From NCBI GenBank assembly GCA_023417515.1, contig JAEZFL010000058.1, forward strand, positions 1 to 64,000: a stretch of DNA of 64,000 nt. Direction: 5' to 3'. Shown piece by piece: positions 1-8,928 of the stretch (position 1 is the stretch's first letter; every line of letters starts with the position of its first letter). The notes under the pieces were generated by a model, which was not told the DNA's origin, ran no database searches, and saw nothing but the letters and a program-made list of their open reading frames with translations. The stretch comes from Pseudomonadota bacterium (GTDB taxonomy: Bacteria > Pseudomonadota > Alphaproteobacteria > Sphingomonadales > Sphingomonadaceae). The position numbers and the translations under genes are program-made.

Positions 1-455
1 GTGCCGAGCAGCCGCCGCAGCGGTGCGACCAGAGCGAACAATTCGGGCCGCAGGATATGACATTCGCGCATGTCGACAATGCGGTGCGACGCCTCGGCAT
101 TGAAGCCGAGCAGGACCTGATTGCCCCGCCGCTCGGCCCGGAGCGCGGCGCGGCGACGGCTGTTCGGCGGCGAGATGTGGGGCGGCAGGATCTCCGGCTC
201 GGGGATGCCCTGCGCGGCGAGGGCGCCGGCGATCCGATCCTGGAGGAACCGGCCAAACGCCTCGTCGGTGAGATGCTGGAGCTGGCAGCCGCCGCATTCG
301 GGGAAGTGGCGGCACGGTGGCGCGGCATGGTGGGGCCCGGGCGTGATCGCGCCGGCCTCGTCGACCAGGTCGCCGGGCGCGGCCAGCGGGACGAAGCGGC
401 CGCTCGCCGTGACTCCGTCGCCGCGCGCCGCGAGGCGGGTGACCTCCTCGCTCAT
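1..455 (-). CDS. TrmA/RlmD-family RNA (uracil-5-)methyltransferase, N-terminal part
   Basis: Only the N-terminal 151 codons are in the window; the SAM-binding catalytic half lies beyond the left edge. The family methylates C5 of a uridine in rRNA or tRNA. Seen: an ATG 7 bases after the stop of the upstream NAD(P)H-hydrate gene, a short TRAM-like start (residues 1-35), then a Cys cluster CRHFPECGGCQ (about 48-58) matching the CxxxxxCGxC iron-sulfur ligands of RumA/RlmD-type enzymes. The region after it (RRRAALRAE, CHIL) fits the family's central domain with the fourth Cys. The tight spacing suggests one transcript with the upstream gene. Whether the target is 23S rRNA or tRNA cannot be told from this part. 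Confidence 0.85.
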   Translation of the reverse strand, partial: MSEEVTRLAARGDGVTASGRFVPLAAPGDLVDEAGAITPGPHHAAPPCRHFPECGGCQLQHLTDEAFGRFLQDRIAGALAAQGIPEPEILPPHISPPNSRRRAALRAERRGNQVLLGFNAEASHRIVDMRECHILRPELFALVAPLRRLLG

Positions 456-462
456 CAGGCCC

Positions 463-1848
463 TCAAACGCATTCGGCGAGGGCCTCGGGCAATTGCGCGA
501 CGAGGTCGTCCGCAATGAAGGCGGTTCCGGCCAGCTCGGCGGCGCGGCCGTGGAGCCAGACGCCCGCGCAAGCCGCCTCGAAGGCTGGAAGTCCCGCGGC
601 GCGCACCGCAGAGATGATGCCCGCCAGGACATCGCCGGTGCCGCCGCTCGCCAGCCAGCTGGACATGTCGCGGCAGATCGCGGCGCGCCCGTCGGGATCG
701 GCGATGACGGTGTCCGGGCCCTTGTGGACGACCACCGCGCTGCTCGCGGCGGCGGCGGCGCGGGCGCGTTCGACCTTGCTACCGGCGCCGTCGCCGAACA
801 GCCTGGCGAACTCGCCGTCATGCGGCGTCAGGATCGGCCGGTGCGGCTGACCGGCGAGCCGCTCCAGCCCATCCTCGGCGAGGATCTGGAGCGCTCCGGC
901 ATCGAGCACCAGCGGCCGGCCGGTGCCGAGCGCGGGGTCGAGCAGGCGCCGTCCACCTTTGTCGGCCGGCAGCCCGCAGCCGGCAAGCAGCGCGCCGATG
1001 CGCGGGTCGTCGAGCCGGTCGAGCGGGCCCTTGCCGTTCTGGACGATCGCTGCCGGCACGCCGACCACCACCGACTCGGCCTGGAGCCGCACCGCGCCCG
1101 CCCCCGCGCGCGCCGCCGCCATCGCCGCCAGCATCGACGCGCCGGGCATCGCGCCGGCGATGATCGTCACCAGCCCGCGCGTATATTTGTGATCGTCGGG
1201 GCTTGGGCTGCGCAGCCGCGGACGCGCGACCTCGATCAGCCGGCTCGCCGGATCGATGCCGATATCCGCGACGACGATGCGGCCCATGTGCCGCGCCGCC
1301 GGCTGGAGCAGGTGCGAGGGCTTGAGCGTGCCAAACGTCACGGTGAGCTCGTAATCGGGCACTGGCGACAGAATCGCGCCATCATCGGTCGCCACGCCGC
1401 TCGGCAGGTCGACGGCTGCACGGACCCGTGCCGCGGCGGCGAGGCGATTCAGCGCGCCCTGCACGTCCGCCTCCAGGCCGCGGGCGAGACCAGTGCCGAA
1501 CAAGGCGTCGATTAGCAGGGGCGCCGGCTCGGCATCGGCAATGGGCACGACCGCGCCGTCCCACGCCATGCGGGCCGCGCGGGCGTCGGCGCTCTGCGGC
1601 TCCGCGAGGACCGCCACTGAGACCTCCAAACCACGCTCGCTCAGCCGCCGGGCGATGACATAGCCGTCGCCGCCATTGTTGCCGGGCCCGCACAGGACCA
1701 AAGCCGGCATCGGCCCGGCGAAGCGCCAGATCGCCTCGGCGGCCCCTGCCCCGGCACGCTCCATCAAGGCGTACGTAGGCGTTCCGGCCGCGATCGCCGC
1801 GGCCTCGGCGGCGCGCATCTCCTCGGCAGTGAGGATGAAGCGGGTCAC
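463..1848 (-). CDS. nnr: Bifunctional NAD(P)H-hydrate epimerase / ADP-dependent dehydratase
   Basis: A 461-residue cytoplasmic metabolite-repair enzyme that epimerises and dehydrates the damaged cofactor NAD(P)HX. The N-terminal epimerase (YjeF_N, about 1-200) shows GPGNNGGDG at 54-62 and LFGTGLAR further on. The C-terminal ribokinase-like dehydratase (about 215-461) shows NGKGPLD and the signature GTGDVLAG near 403-410. Length is a little under the E. coli-type fused enzyme (about 500). The ATG overlaps the stop of the upstream lipoprotein gene by 4 bases (ATGA), so the two are translationally coupled. Confidence 0.95.
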   Translation of the reverse strand: MTRFILTAEEMRAAEAAAIAAGTPTYALMERAGAGAAEAIWRFAGPMPALVLCGPGNNGGDGYVIARRLSERGLEVSVAVLAEPQSADARAARMAWDGAVVPIADAEPAPLLIDALFGTGLARGLEADVQGALNRLAAAARVRAAVDLPSGVATDDGAILSPVPDYELTVTFGTLKPSHLLQPAARHMGRIVVADIGIDPASRLIEVARPRLRSPSPDDHKYTRGLVTIIAGAMPGASMLAAMAAARAGAGAVRLQAESVVVGVPAAIVQNGKGPLDRLDDPRIGALLAGCGLPADKGGRRLLDPALGTGRPLVLDAGALQILAEDGLERLAGQPHRPILTPHDGEFARLFGDGAGSKVERARAAAAASSAVVVHKGPDTVIADPDGRAAICRDMSSWLASGGTGDVLAGIISAVRAAGLPAFEAACAGVWLHGRAAELAGTAFIADDLVAQLPEALAECV

Positions 1849-2213
1849 TGACCTTGCTGCGGGACCGGGCCGACCCGAGCCGGCAGGCGGAATCGGTCGC
1901 CGGCGACGGCGACTTCGATCAGATCGTCGCCGACGATGGTGACTTCGGTCGCCTCGGCGCCGTCGGCGGCGACCACGCCGCGGCCGTCGCGCGTCGCCAG
2001 CAGGCGGCGGAATCCGCCATCGGGCTTGCGCACCGTGAGCAGCACGCCCTGCTCGGTGCGTTCGCGCTCGACCGAGCAGAAGCGCTGGAACTGGTCGTCA
2101 TTGGCGATTCGGCAGTCGATCCGCCCGTCGGCCTCGAGCGTGGCGTTCTGCTGGTCGGCCGGCTGGCACGCGGCGAGCGGAAGCAGGAGCGTCAGGAGCA
2201 AGGCGGCGCGCAT
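1845..2213 (-). CDS. Small predicted lipoprotein, function unknown
   Basis: 122 residues. The N-terminus is a lipoprotein signal peptide with lipobox LAAC (Cys16), so it is probably lipid-anchored in the periplasm. The remainder is a small beta-rich domain (EVTIVGDDLIEVAVAGDRFRL is split here as two strands) with two further Cys, in CRIAND and FCSVE, that could pair. No named family is recognised. It is the first gene coupled to the NAD(P)H-hydrate enzyme and follows the crotonase gene by only 15 bases, so all belong to one minus-strand unit. Confidence 0.8.
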   Translation of the reverse strand: MRAALLLTLLLPLAACQPADQQNATLEADGRIDCRIANDDQFQRFCSVERERTEQGVLLTVRKPDGGFRRLLATRDGRGVVAADGAEATEVTIVGDDLIEVAVAGDRFRLPARVGPVPQQGQ

Positions 2214-2228
2214 CGGCCGCCTATTGGA

Positions 2229-2981
2229 TCAAGCGTCCGAGGGTGGCAAGCGCCGGCCAGCGCGGGCGCGGGACAGCAGCTCGACTGCGGCGGACGAATG
2301 GAGCAGCTCCTCGAATGCGCGGTCCTGCGCCTCGTCGCTGCGCATGCCCGTGACGGCGAGGCCGATTGCGCGCTTGAGCATGGCAATGCTGCCGGGATCG
2401 CAACCCAGCAGCGCATCCATCGCCGCGAGCAGCTCTTGCGATTCGCCGACGATCTCGACGAGTCCCAGTCGCCGCGCCTCCCCGGCGTCGATCGTCATGC
2501 CGGTATAGAGCAAACGCGCCGCCTGGCCGGGGCCGACCAACGCCACGAGGCGGTGCACGTCCTCCTGGGGATAGCCGATGCCGATCTTGGCCGGAGTGAT
2601 CGCGAAGCGCGCGTCGGGCGCGGCGAAGCGCATGTCCGCCGCCATGGCGAGTGCCACCCCTGCCCCGAAGCAGGCGCCCTCGACATAAGCGAGGACGGGA
2701 ATCGGCAGCCTTGCGAAACCGTCGAGCGCGGCTCGGATCGCAGTGCGGAAGCGCCGCCGCGCCGACTCGCTCGCCTGCAACTCGGCGAATTCGGCGAGAT
2801 CCGCGCCGGCGCAGAAATGGCCGCCCTCGCCGGTCACCATGAGCAGCCGCGCCTCGGAGCCGGCAAGATCGGGCAGAAGCCGCGCCATGTCCTCGAACGC
2901 AGCCATGGTCAGCGCATTGCGGGCCTGCGGGCGATCGAGCCGCAGCCAGGCAGTGGATCCGTCGATGTCGAGCCTGATCAT
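2229..2981 (-). CDS. Enoyl-CoA hydratase/isomerase (crotonase) family protein
   Basis: 250 residues from the ATG at 2981; a TTG two codons upstream is an alternative start. The crotonase fold is seen as LDRPQARNAL (about 16-25), the first oxyanion-loop motif GGHFCAGADLAEF (about 53-65) and YVEGACFGAGVALA (about 98-111), whose Gly supplies the second oxyanion NH. The acid at the hydratase Glu position is replaced in the usual FAITPAKIGIGYPQ loop, so the exact reaction (hydration, isomerisation or hydrolysis of an acyl-CoA) is open. It lies downstream of a strong terminator and is probably the first gene of the unit running to nnr. Confidence 0.88.
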   Translation of the reverse strand: MIRLDIDGSTAWLRLDRPQARNALTMAAFEDMARLLPDLAGSEARLLMVTGEGGHFCAGADLAEFAELQASESARRRFRTAIRAALDGFARLPIPVLAYVEGACFGAGVALAMAADMRFAAPDARFAITPAKIGIGYPQEDVHRLVALVGPGQAARLLYTGMTIDAGEARRLGLVEIVGESQELLAAMDALLGCDPGSIAMLKRAIGLAVTGMRSDEAQDRAFEELLHSSAAVELLSRARAGRRLPPSDA

Positions 2982-3008
2982 GAGCAACGGAATGCCGCGG
3001 CCCGAGCC

Positions 3009-3051
3009 AAAAAGGAAGGAGCCGGGCGCATTCTACGCCGCGCCCGGCTCC
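3009..3051 (-). terminator. Rho-independent terminator
   Basis: A perfect 12-bp stem (3018-3029 with 3040-3051) and a 10-base loop, followed on the minus strand by TTCCTTTTT. It lies 200 bases downstream of the lipoprotein gene ending at 3255 and just before the crotonase start, separating two minus-strand units. The rest of the 2982-3254 interval holds nothing else I can support. Confidence 0.8.
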
Positions 3052-3254
3052 TGGTTCGCGGCGCCCAACCCCCACGACTTGGCGGGAGGCCGCAGGCGAA
3101 TGTCCGCGCAGACACGCGCTTCGACTCGTCGGGGTCCGGCGCAGGCAAGAAGTGCGCCATGACGGAATCCCGCGGGATCAAATGGTTAACGGCGACCGCG
3201 GATCGTGTCAGGACGGCACGGCCGGCACGGCCGCTGCCCCGGCGCGGTACGATC

Positions 3255-3728
3255 CTATTCGGCGGCGGGCCGCATGATCGTCACCTCGGCGTCGGCCTGC
3301 GCTGCTTCCTCGCGGTTCGGGCGGCGCTGGGTCAGCGCATCGGAATTGACGTGAAAACCGAGCAGCCGCGCGCGGCCGTCATCGAGCCGGTAGACGAATT
3401 CCTCGGTGCCGCGGCCGCGCTCGAACTGAGTGTCATAGGTCAAAGTGACCACCGTGCCCGCGTTCGTATAGTTGACGTGCCACCCCCGGCGGTTGGCCCG
3501 CCGCACGTCGCCGAGGCGCTCGTCGATCACCTCCAGCAGGGCGTGGAACTGCTCCGGCGTCGCCGCCCGTTTGAACTCGTCGCTGGACTGGTCGTAGAGG
3601 CGGTCGATCTCGCGGTCGGCGGCCAGCTCGTGGAAACGCTCCACCTCGCGGTCGACCGCGGCGACCTCGCTGCCCGCCGAGCACCCCGCTCCCGCCAGAG
3701 CCAGCACGCCGATCAACAGCTTCCTCAT
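3255..3728 (-). CDS. Predicted lipoprotein resembling DUF4019/DUF3887 proteins
   Basis: 157 residues with a lipoprotein signal peptide (MRKLLIGVLALAGAGC, Cys16). The mature part starts with a helical stretch (VAAVDREVERFHELAADREI) and continues with a cystatin-like or NTF2-like alpha-beta domain: RLYDQSSDEFKRAATPEQF, then strands containing VVTLTYDTQFERG and LLGFHVN. This is the pattern of small DUF4019/DUF3887 periplasmic proteins, whose role is unknown. It stands alone between divergent phoD and the terminator at 3009-3051. Confidence 0.78.
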   Translation of the reverse strand: MRKLLIGVLALAGAGCSAGSEVAAVDREVERFHELAADREIDRLYDQSSDEFKRAATPEQFHALLEVIDERLGDVRRANRRGWHVNYTNAGTVVTLTYDTQFERGRGTEEFVYRLDDGRARLLGFHVNSDALTQRRPNREEAAQADAEVTIMRPAAE

Positions 3729-3837
3729 CGCTCCCCCTCCGCCATGAAAGGCGGAAGGTTAGGCAGTCGGCACTGGTCCGGCAAGCCGAGCGGAATGCGA
3801 CTTCAATCCGCCGGTGTCGGCCACTAGACCCGCTTTC

Positions 3838-5388
3838 ATGATCAGTCGCCGCCACTTCGTCGCCGGCAGCGCCGCGAGCCTGTTCGCCGCGCCCGCCATC
3901 CTCAAGGCCCAGTCGCTGTGGCGCAATTATCCGTTCAGCCTCGGTATCGCGTCGGGCGAGCCGGCGCCGGACGGCTTCGTCATCTGGACCCGCCTCGCGC
4001 CCGAGCCTCTGGCTTCGGACGGCGGAATGGGCATCGGCAACGCGCCGGTGAGATGGGAGGTCGCCGCGGACGACCGCTTCCGCGAGATCGTCGCCCGCGG
4101 CGAGGCGCTTGCGCGGCCCGAGCTCGCCCACTCCGTCCATGTCGAGGTGACCGGCCTTCAGCCCGACCGGCCTTATTGGTACCGGTTCGAGATCCTCGGC
4201 GAGCGCTCGCTTCGCGGCCGTGCCCGCACGCTCCCCGCGCCCGGGGCCACGCCGACGTCGCTACGCTTCGGAGTCGCCGGCTGCCAGCATTATGAGGACG
4301 GCTATTTCACCGCCTTCCGCCACCTCGCCCGCGAGGACATCGCCTTCGTCTATCATTATGGCGACTATATCTACGAATATGGCGGCGACGATCCGCGCGT
4401 GAACCGAAGCGGCGACCTGTTCGAGCCGGTGCGCCTCCACGCGGGGCGCCGGGACCTCTACGACATCACCGACTTCCGACAGCGTTACGCCCAGTACAAG
4501 ATGGATGCCGACCTCCAGCGCGCCCATGCCGCCCACCCCTTCCTGATGGCGCTCGACGACCATGAGGTGCAGAACAACTGGGTCGGCGACCTGTCGGAGG
4601 ACGACGTCCCGCCGGAGGTGTTCGCGCTCAAGCGCGCGCACGCCTTCCAGGCCTGGTACGAGCATATGCCGGTGCGCCGTTCCTCGCTTCCGCGCGGCGG
4701 CGCGATGCAGCTCCACCGCTCGCTGAAATGGGGCAACCTCGCCGAGATCGATCTGCTCGACACAAGGCAGTTCCGTTCCGACCAGCCCTGCGACGACGGC
4801 TTCAAGACGGTCTGCGCCGAAGTGAACTCGCTCAGCGCCCAGGTGCTCGGCGCTGAGCAGGAAGCCTGGCTGGGCCGCAATCTCGCCAGCCGCGACACGC
4901 GCTGGAACGTGATCGCCCAGCAGGTGATGATGATGTCGCTGGACCGCCGCCGAACCCCGGACGAGGCGCCGTCCAAAGTCATCAACCTCGACACCTGGGC
5001 CGGCTATGAAGTGCCGCGCCAGCGCCTCCTGGCGCGGATGCGAGGCCTCGACAATGTCGTCGTGCTGACCGGTGACGAGCATCAGAACTGGGCAGGCCTG
5101 CTGCAGGACGACCGCGGCCGGCCGGTGGCGGCGGAGCTCGTCGTCACCTCGGCCTCGAGCGGCGGCGACGGCCAGGACCTCAGGCGCGGAAGCGACACGA
5201 TCCTCGCCAACAATCCGCAGCTGAAATGGGTCAACGACCAGCGCGGCTATGCGGTGATGGACGTCAACGCGGACCGGGTGACCGCCGATTTCATGGTCCT
5301 CGACCGCGTCCGCACGCCCGACGGCACGGTCAGCAAGCGCGCGAGCTGGACCGTTCCGCACGGCCGGCCCGACCTGGTGCAGGGGTGA
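3838..5388 (+). CDS. PhoD-like alkaline phosphatase/phosphodiesterase, Tat-exported
   Basis: 516 residues from ATG 3838, chosen over an upstream in-frame GTG because it puts SRRHF at residues 3-7, a twin-arginine signal. The signal ends near AILKAQS. An N-terminal Fn3-like PhoD_N domain (about 35-130; FSLGIASGEP, IWTRLAP) precedes the metallophosphatase domain. Metal-ligand motifs are GVAGCQ, YHYGDYIYEYG, ALDDHEVQNNW and the late GDEHQNW. Family members hydrolyse phosphate mono- or diesters in the periplasm using Fe/Ca centres. Upstream there is no recognisable Pho box. The MaoC gene follows 5 bases after the stop. Confidence 0.93.
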   Translation: MISRRHFVAGSAASLFAAPAILKAQSLWRNYPFSLGIASGEPAPDGFVIWTRLAPEPLASDGGMGIGNAPVRWEVAADDRFREIVARGEALARPELAHSVHVEVTGLQPDRPYWYRFEILGERSLRGRARTLPAPGATPTSLRFGVAGCQHYEDGYFTAFRHLAREDIAFVYHYGDYIYEYGGDDPRVNRSGDLFEPVRLHAGRRDLYDITDFRQRYAQYKMDADLQRAHAAHPFLMALDDHEVQNNWVGDLSEDDVPPEVFALKRAHAFQAWYEHMPVRRSSLPRGGAMQLHRSLKWGNLAEIDLLDTRQFRSDQPCDDGFKTVCAEVNSLSAQVLGAEQEAWLGRNLASRDTRWNVIAQQVMMMSLDRRRTPDEAPSKVINLDTWAGYEVPRQRLLARMRGLDNVVVLTGDEHQNWAGLLQDDRGRPVAAELVVTSASSGGDGQDLRRGSDTILANNPQLKWVNDQRGYAVMDVNADRVTADFMVLDRVRTPDGTVSKRASWTVPHGRPDLVQG

Positions 5389-5393
5389 ATGGC

Positions 5394-5840
5394 ATGAAAT
5401 ATTGGGAAGACCTCGAAGTCGGCGAAAAGAAGCGCTTCGGCGCCTATCACGTCACCCGCGAGGAGGTGCTGGAGTTCGCCCGCAACTACGATCCCCAACC
5501 CTTCCACCTCTCCGACGAGGCGGCTGCCAGGACCCATTTCGGGCGGCTCGCGGCGAGCGGCTGGCATACCTGCGCGATGACCATGGCGATGCTCGTCGAG
5601 CAGGGTCGCAGCGATCCCTATGCCGGGCTCGGCTCGCCCGGAGTCGACGAGCTGCGCTGGCTGAAGCCGGTCTTCCCGGGCGATACCCTGTCGGTCGAGA
5701 CCGAAATCATCGAGCTGCGCCCGTCAAACAGCCGCCCGGAATTCGGATCGTTCAAATCCAACGTCACGGTGTTCAACCAGGACGACGAGCCAGTCGCGCG
5801 GTTCACCTCGATCGTGCTGGTCGCAAGGCGCCCGAACTAA
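5394..5840 (+). CDS. MaoC-family dehydratase (hot-dog fold)
   Basis: 148 residues. R-hydratase family proteins add water to trans-2-enoyl-CoA. The hydratase-2 motif is seen as YDPQPFHLSDEAA (about 33-45), with Asp and His at the catalytic positions, followed by GRLAASGWHTCAM and the second-strand block FPGDTLSVETEI. Length is standard for a single hot-dog domain. The ATG is 5 bases after the phoD stop, so it is probably co-transcribed, although no functional link is evident. It converges on the Gly/Tyr-rich lipoprotein gene across a palindromic repeat. Confidence 0.9.
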   Translation: MKYWEDLEVGEKKRFGAYHVTREEVLEFARNYDPQPFHLSDEAAARTHFGRLAASGWHTCAMTMAMLVEQGRSDPYAGLGSPGVDELRWLKPVFPGDTLSVETEIIELRPSNSRPEFGSFKSNVTVFNQDDEPVARFTSIVLVARRPN

Positions 5841-5978
5841 ATTCCTTCCTGCCGCGAAGGCGGCGGGGAGGGGGGCCATCTGCGCAGCACATGGTGGAGG
5901 GGTAATGCGGCCTACCCCTCGACCGTGGCTGCGGCATGGTCCCCCTCCCCGAGCAAGCTCGGGGAGGAACCTAACGCT
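5841..5978. repeat. Palindromic G+C-rich intergenic repeat, subtype A
   Basis: It fills the whole gap between two convergent genes. The layout is a GGGGAGGGGGGCCATC arm, a TGGTGGAGGGGTA / TACCCCTCGACC inverted pair, and a CATGGTCCCCCTCCCC arm closing in a 10-bp hairpin (CTCCCCGAGC/GCTCGGGGAG). The same blocks recur at 9699-9906 and 15344-15479. It may act as a bidirectional terminator, but no T-run is present. Confidence 0.8.
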
Positions 5979-6524
5979 TCAATCCCGCCGGTCCCGTCTC
6001 CGCTCGCGGCGGAACTCCCTCCGGTCCTGGCGGCGATCCTGGCGATAGTCCCGCCTCAAGTCGCGGCGCCGCTCGCGGGTCTGGTCGCGGGTCAGGTCGC
6101 CGTCGCGGAAATCGCGGCGCAGCTCACGGCGGTCCTGCCGGAATTCGCGGCGGTCGCCGCGCCGCTCCTGGCGAAACTCGCGCCAGTTCTCACGCACGTC
6201 GCGACGGTCGCCGCGCCAATTGTGGCGCCGGCCTTCCCAATAGCGGCGCTGATGGTCGTTCCATCGGTACGGTCGGCGGTAGCGGTCGTACACGTAGATG
6301 CCGACGCCGGGATAATAATAGTCGTTATACCAGCCCCAATAGGGATCGCCGTAATAGCCGCCGCCATAAGGGGTGCCGTAATAGCCGCCATAATAGGGCC
6401 GGCCATAGCCCACCGACACCCCGCCATAGCCGTAGCCATAGCCGTCGCCATAATAATCGGAGCAGCCCGCGAGGCCCAGCACGGACAGCGGGAGCAGGAG
6501 CGTCAGGACGCCACGTCTACGCAT
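5979..6524 (-). CDS. Gly/Tyr-rich then Arg/Asp-rich predicted lipoprotein
   Basis: 181 residues with a lipoprotein signal (VLGLAGC, Cys21). The mature protein has two strongly biased halves. About residues 22-80 are Gly/Tyr-rich with repeating GGYYG units. About 90-181 consist of reiterated RRDRREFRQ-like units in which Arg alternates with Asp/Glu. The composition suggests an intrinsically disordered or coiled surface polymer-binding protein; no enzyme motif is present. Simple-sequence codon reuse explains long open frames on the opposite strand. A 204-base gap upstream carries the petC terminator. Function unknown. Confidence 0.75.
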   Translation of the reverse strand: MRRRGVLTLLLPLSVLGLAGCSDYYGDGYGYGYGGVSVGYGRPYYGGYYGTPYGGGYYGDPYWGWYNDYYYPGVGIYVYDRYRRPYRWNDHQRRYWEGRRHNWRGDRRDVRENWREFRQERRGDRREFRQDRRELRRDFRDGDLTRDQTRERRRDLRRDYRQDRRQDRREFRRERRRDRRD

Positions 6525-6670
6525 CGGAAAGTCTCCCCTGGAGAGAGACGCCCGCCCGCCCCACCAAGTGGGCGGAACGTCGTGTTAACCGTCGGTAAAC
6601 CAACGGCTTGAGGTTTCCGTTCCGTAATGAACCGCCGGTGAATGCGTGCCCCGAAGCGGGAGCGCGGCGT

Positions 6671-6705
6671 AAAAAAAGGGACCCCGGCGCGCGGCCGAGG
6701 TCCCT
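6671..6705 (-). terminator. Rho-independent terminator of the petABC operon
   Basis: On the minus strand a GC stem (AGGGACC...GGTCCCT, extended by CGG/CCG with one mismatch) is followed directly by seven T residues. It starts 22 bases after the petC stop, as expected for the end of the bc1 operon. Confidence 0.88.
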
Positions 6706-6727
6706 GTTTCGGACTCGAAGGAACCGG

Positions 6728-7573
6728 TCAGGCGGCGGGCGCCGCCCCGCCCTTCCTGGGCTTCCGGTCGGCCCACACGTTGCGATAGGCGAAATAGGCC
6801 AGCACCGTCGCGAAGAGCAGGAAGATGGTGACCGCAAGGCCCATCTGGTGACGCTTCTCGAGGTTCGGCTCGGCGCTCCACATCAGGAAGGCGGCGACGT
6901 CCTGCGCCATCTGGTCGCGGGTCGCCTGGGTGCCGTCGGCATAGCTGACCTGGCCGTCCGCGGTGATCGGAGGCGGCATCGCGATGTCGAGATTGGGGAA
7001 GTAGGCGTTGTAGTGGAGCCCTTCCGGCGTCTCGTGGCCATGCGGCGCCTCGCGATAGCCGGTGAGCAGCGACGCGATATAGGCGGCGCCGTCCGGCCGC
7101 GCCTTGGCCATCAGCGACAGATCGGGCGGGTTGGAATTGTTGTTCGCCGCCCGCGCCGCCGTCTCGTTGGCATAGGGGCTCGGGAAGCGGTCCGCCGGGA
7201 TCGCCTTGCGCGTCGCTGCCTCGCCCGTGTCCGGGTTCACCGACGGCACCTGGATCGGCCACTGGTCGGCGATCGCCCGGACCTCCGCCTCGCTGTAGCC
7301 GAGTTCGGCAAGGTTGCGGAACGCGACCAGGTTGAGTCCGTGGCAGCCCGCGCAGACCTCCTTATAGACCTGGAAGCCGCGCTGAAGCTGGCGCTCGTCA
7401 TAATGGCCGAACGGCCCGTTGAAGGTGAACGCGATCGACCGCGGTTCCTCATAGGCGGCGTGGCTGCCCGCTGCTTCCTCGGCGGTGAACCAGGTGAACA
7501 GGCCGGTGATGAACGAGACTCCGGCGACGAAGACGAAGCCGAGACCGATCAGGATGGCGATGAGACGTGCCAT
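6728..7573 (-). CDS. petC: Cytochrome c1 of the bc1 complex
   Basis: 281 residues. It carries electrons from the Rieske protein to soluble or membrane cytochrome c on the periplasmic face. Seen: an N-terminal hydrophobic signal/anchor (about 4-28), the haem c attachment motif CAGCH (Cys74, Cys77, His78), and the Pro-rich segment NNNSNPPDLSLM typical of c1. A C-terminal membrane anchor (VTIFLLFATVLAYFAY) precedes a basic tail. It is the last gene of petA-petB-petC, 12 bases after petB. Confidence 0.97.
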   Translation of the reverse strand: MARLIAILIGLGFVFVAGVSFITGLFTWFTAEEAAGSHAAYEEPRSIAFTFNGPFGHYDERQLQRGFQVYKEVCAGCHGLNLVAFRNLAELGYSEAEVRAIADQWPIQVPSVNPDTGEAATRKAIPADRFPSPYANETAARAANNNSNPPDLSLMAKARPDGAAYIASLLTGYREAPHGHETPEGLHYNAYFPNLDIAMPPPITADGQVSYADGTQATRDQMAQDVAAFLMWSAEPNLEKRHQMGLAVTIFLLFATVLAYFAYRNVWADRKPRKGGAAPAA

Positions 7574-7585
7574 GGGTGCTTTCCC

Positions 7586-8914
7586 TTATTCGGCAGGCTG
7601 CGGCTGGGCGTCGCCGGCGCCGGGCTTGGTCCCGGTCGGCATCCCCGCGGGTGAGGCTTCCTGAGCTTCGCCGTGCAGCACGCTCTCCGAGATGGAGTTG
7701 GGCAATGGCTTGGTCCGCTCGATTTTGGAGAGGATCGGGATGATGATCAGGAAGAAGGCGAAATAGTACATCGTGCCGAGCTGGCTGATGAGCACATAGG
7801 GCTCCTCCGCCGGCAGGCCGCCGCACCAGCCGAGCACCAGAACCACCGCGAGCCAGATGAAGAAGAAGATCCGGAACAGCGGGCGGTAATTGGCCGAGCG
7901 GGTCGGCGACGTGTCGAGCCAGGGCAGGAAGAACATGACCAGGATCGACGCGAACATCGCGATCACGCCCCACAGCTTGGCGGGCAGGATGAAGTCCACC
8001 GTGAAGGCGCGAAGGATCGCGTAGAACGGCCAGAAATACCATTCCGGAGTGATGTGCGCGGGCGTCGAGAGCGGGTTCGCCTGGATGTAATTGTCCGGGT
8101 GGCCGAGATAGTTCGGCAGGAAGAACACCATGATGGTGAACAGCACCAGGAACACGCCGAGGCCGAAGCCGTCCTTCGCGGTGTAATAAGGGTGGAACGG
8201 CACCGTGTCCTGAGGCGCCTTCACGTCGACCCCGGTCGGGTTGCCCGAGCCCGGGATGTGGAGCGCCCAGATGTGCAGGATGACCACCCCGAAGATCACG
8301 AACGGCAGCAGATAGTGGAGCGAGAAGAAGCGGTTGAGCGTCGCCGTGTCGGGCGCGTAGCCGCCGAGCAGCCACACCTGGAGAGGCTCGCCGACCAGCG
8401 GGATCGCGCCGAACAGGCCGGTGATGACCTTGGCGCCCCAGAAGCTCATCTGGCCCCAGGGAAGGACGTAGCCCATGAACGCGGTCGCCATCGCCAGAAG
8501 GAAGATGACCAGGCCGAGCATGAACACCATCTCGCGCGGCGCCTTGTAGGAGCCGTAATAGAGATTGCGTCCCATATGGACGTAGATGGCGATGAAGAAG
8601 AAGCTCGCGCCGTTGGCGTGGGCATAGCGCAGGAACCAGCCCTGGTTCACGTTGCGCATGATGTGCTCGACCGACTGGAAGGCGAGCATGCCGTCGGCCC
8701 GGTAATGCATCGCGAGGATGATTCCGGTGATGATCTGGATCGCCAAGGCGACTCCGGCGAGGACGCCGAAATTCCAGAAATAGTTGAGGTTGCTCGGAAC
8801 CGGATAGCCCGGGCCCACGGCGCCGTGGATGAGGCGCGGAAGCGGCAGACGGTCGTCGAGCCACTTCATGACGGGGTGCTTGGGCTCGTAATGCTGTGCC
8901 CAGGGGAAGCTCAT
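7586..8914 (-). CDS. petB: Cytochrome b of the bc1 complex
   Basis: 442 residues with about eight transmembrane helices, the di-haem quinol-oxidising subunit. Paired haem-ligand His residues lie in helix II ([13 protein letters not shown]) and helix IV ([20 protein letters not shown]). The Qo-site PEWY motif is present ([10 protein letters not shown] in slightly altered form, [11 protein letters not shown]). The [14 protein letters not shown] block is diagnostic. A polar Pro/Gly-rich tail of about 45 residues extends past the last helix, as in other alphaproteobacteria. It lies between petA (14 bases) and petC (12 bases). Confidence 0.98.
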   Translation of the reverse strand: MSFPWAQHYEPKHPVMKWLDDRLPLPRLIHGAVGPGYPVPSNLNYFWNFGVLAGVALAIQIITGIILAMHYRADGMLAFQSVEHIMRNVNQGWFLRYAHANGASFFFIAIYVHMGRNLYYGSYKAPREMVFMLGLVIFLLAMATAFMGYVLPWGQMSFWGAKVITGLFGAIPLVGEPLQVWLLGGYAPDTATLNRFFSLHYLLPFVIFGVVILHIWALHIPGSGNPTGVDVKAPQDTVPFHPYYTAKDGFGLGVFLVLFTIMVFFLPNYLGHPDNYIQANPLSTPAHITPEWYFWPFYAILRAFTVDFILPAKLWGVIAMFASILVMFFLPWLDTSPTRSANYRPLFRIFFFIWLAVVLVLGWCGGLPAEEPYVLISQLGTMYYFAFFLIIIPILSKIERTKPLPNSISESVLHGEAQEASPAGMPTGTKPGAGDAQPQPAE

Positions 8915-8928
8915 CTTACTGGTCTCCC

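Noticed and set aside
2978..3181. 67-codon minus-strand frame between the lipoprotein and crotonase genes
   Set aside because: It runs through the strong terminator hairpin and has random-looking Arg/Pro/Ser composition.
1854..3827. 657-codon open frame on the plus strand
   Set aside because: It lies antisense to the crotonase and lipoprotein genes, which have clear motifs and signals, and it crosses a strong terminator.
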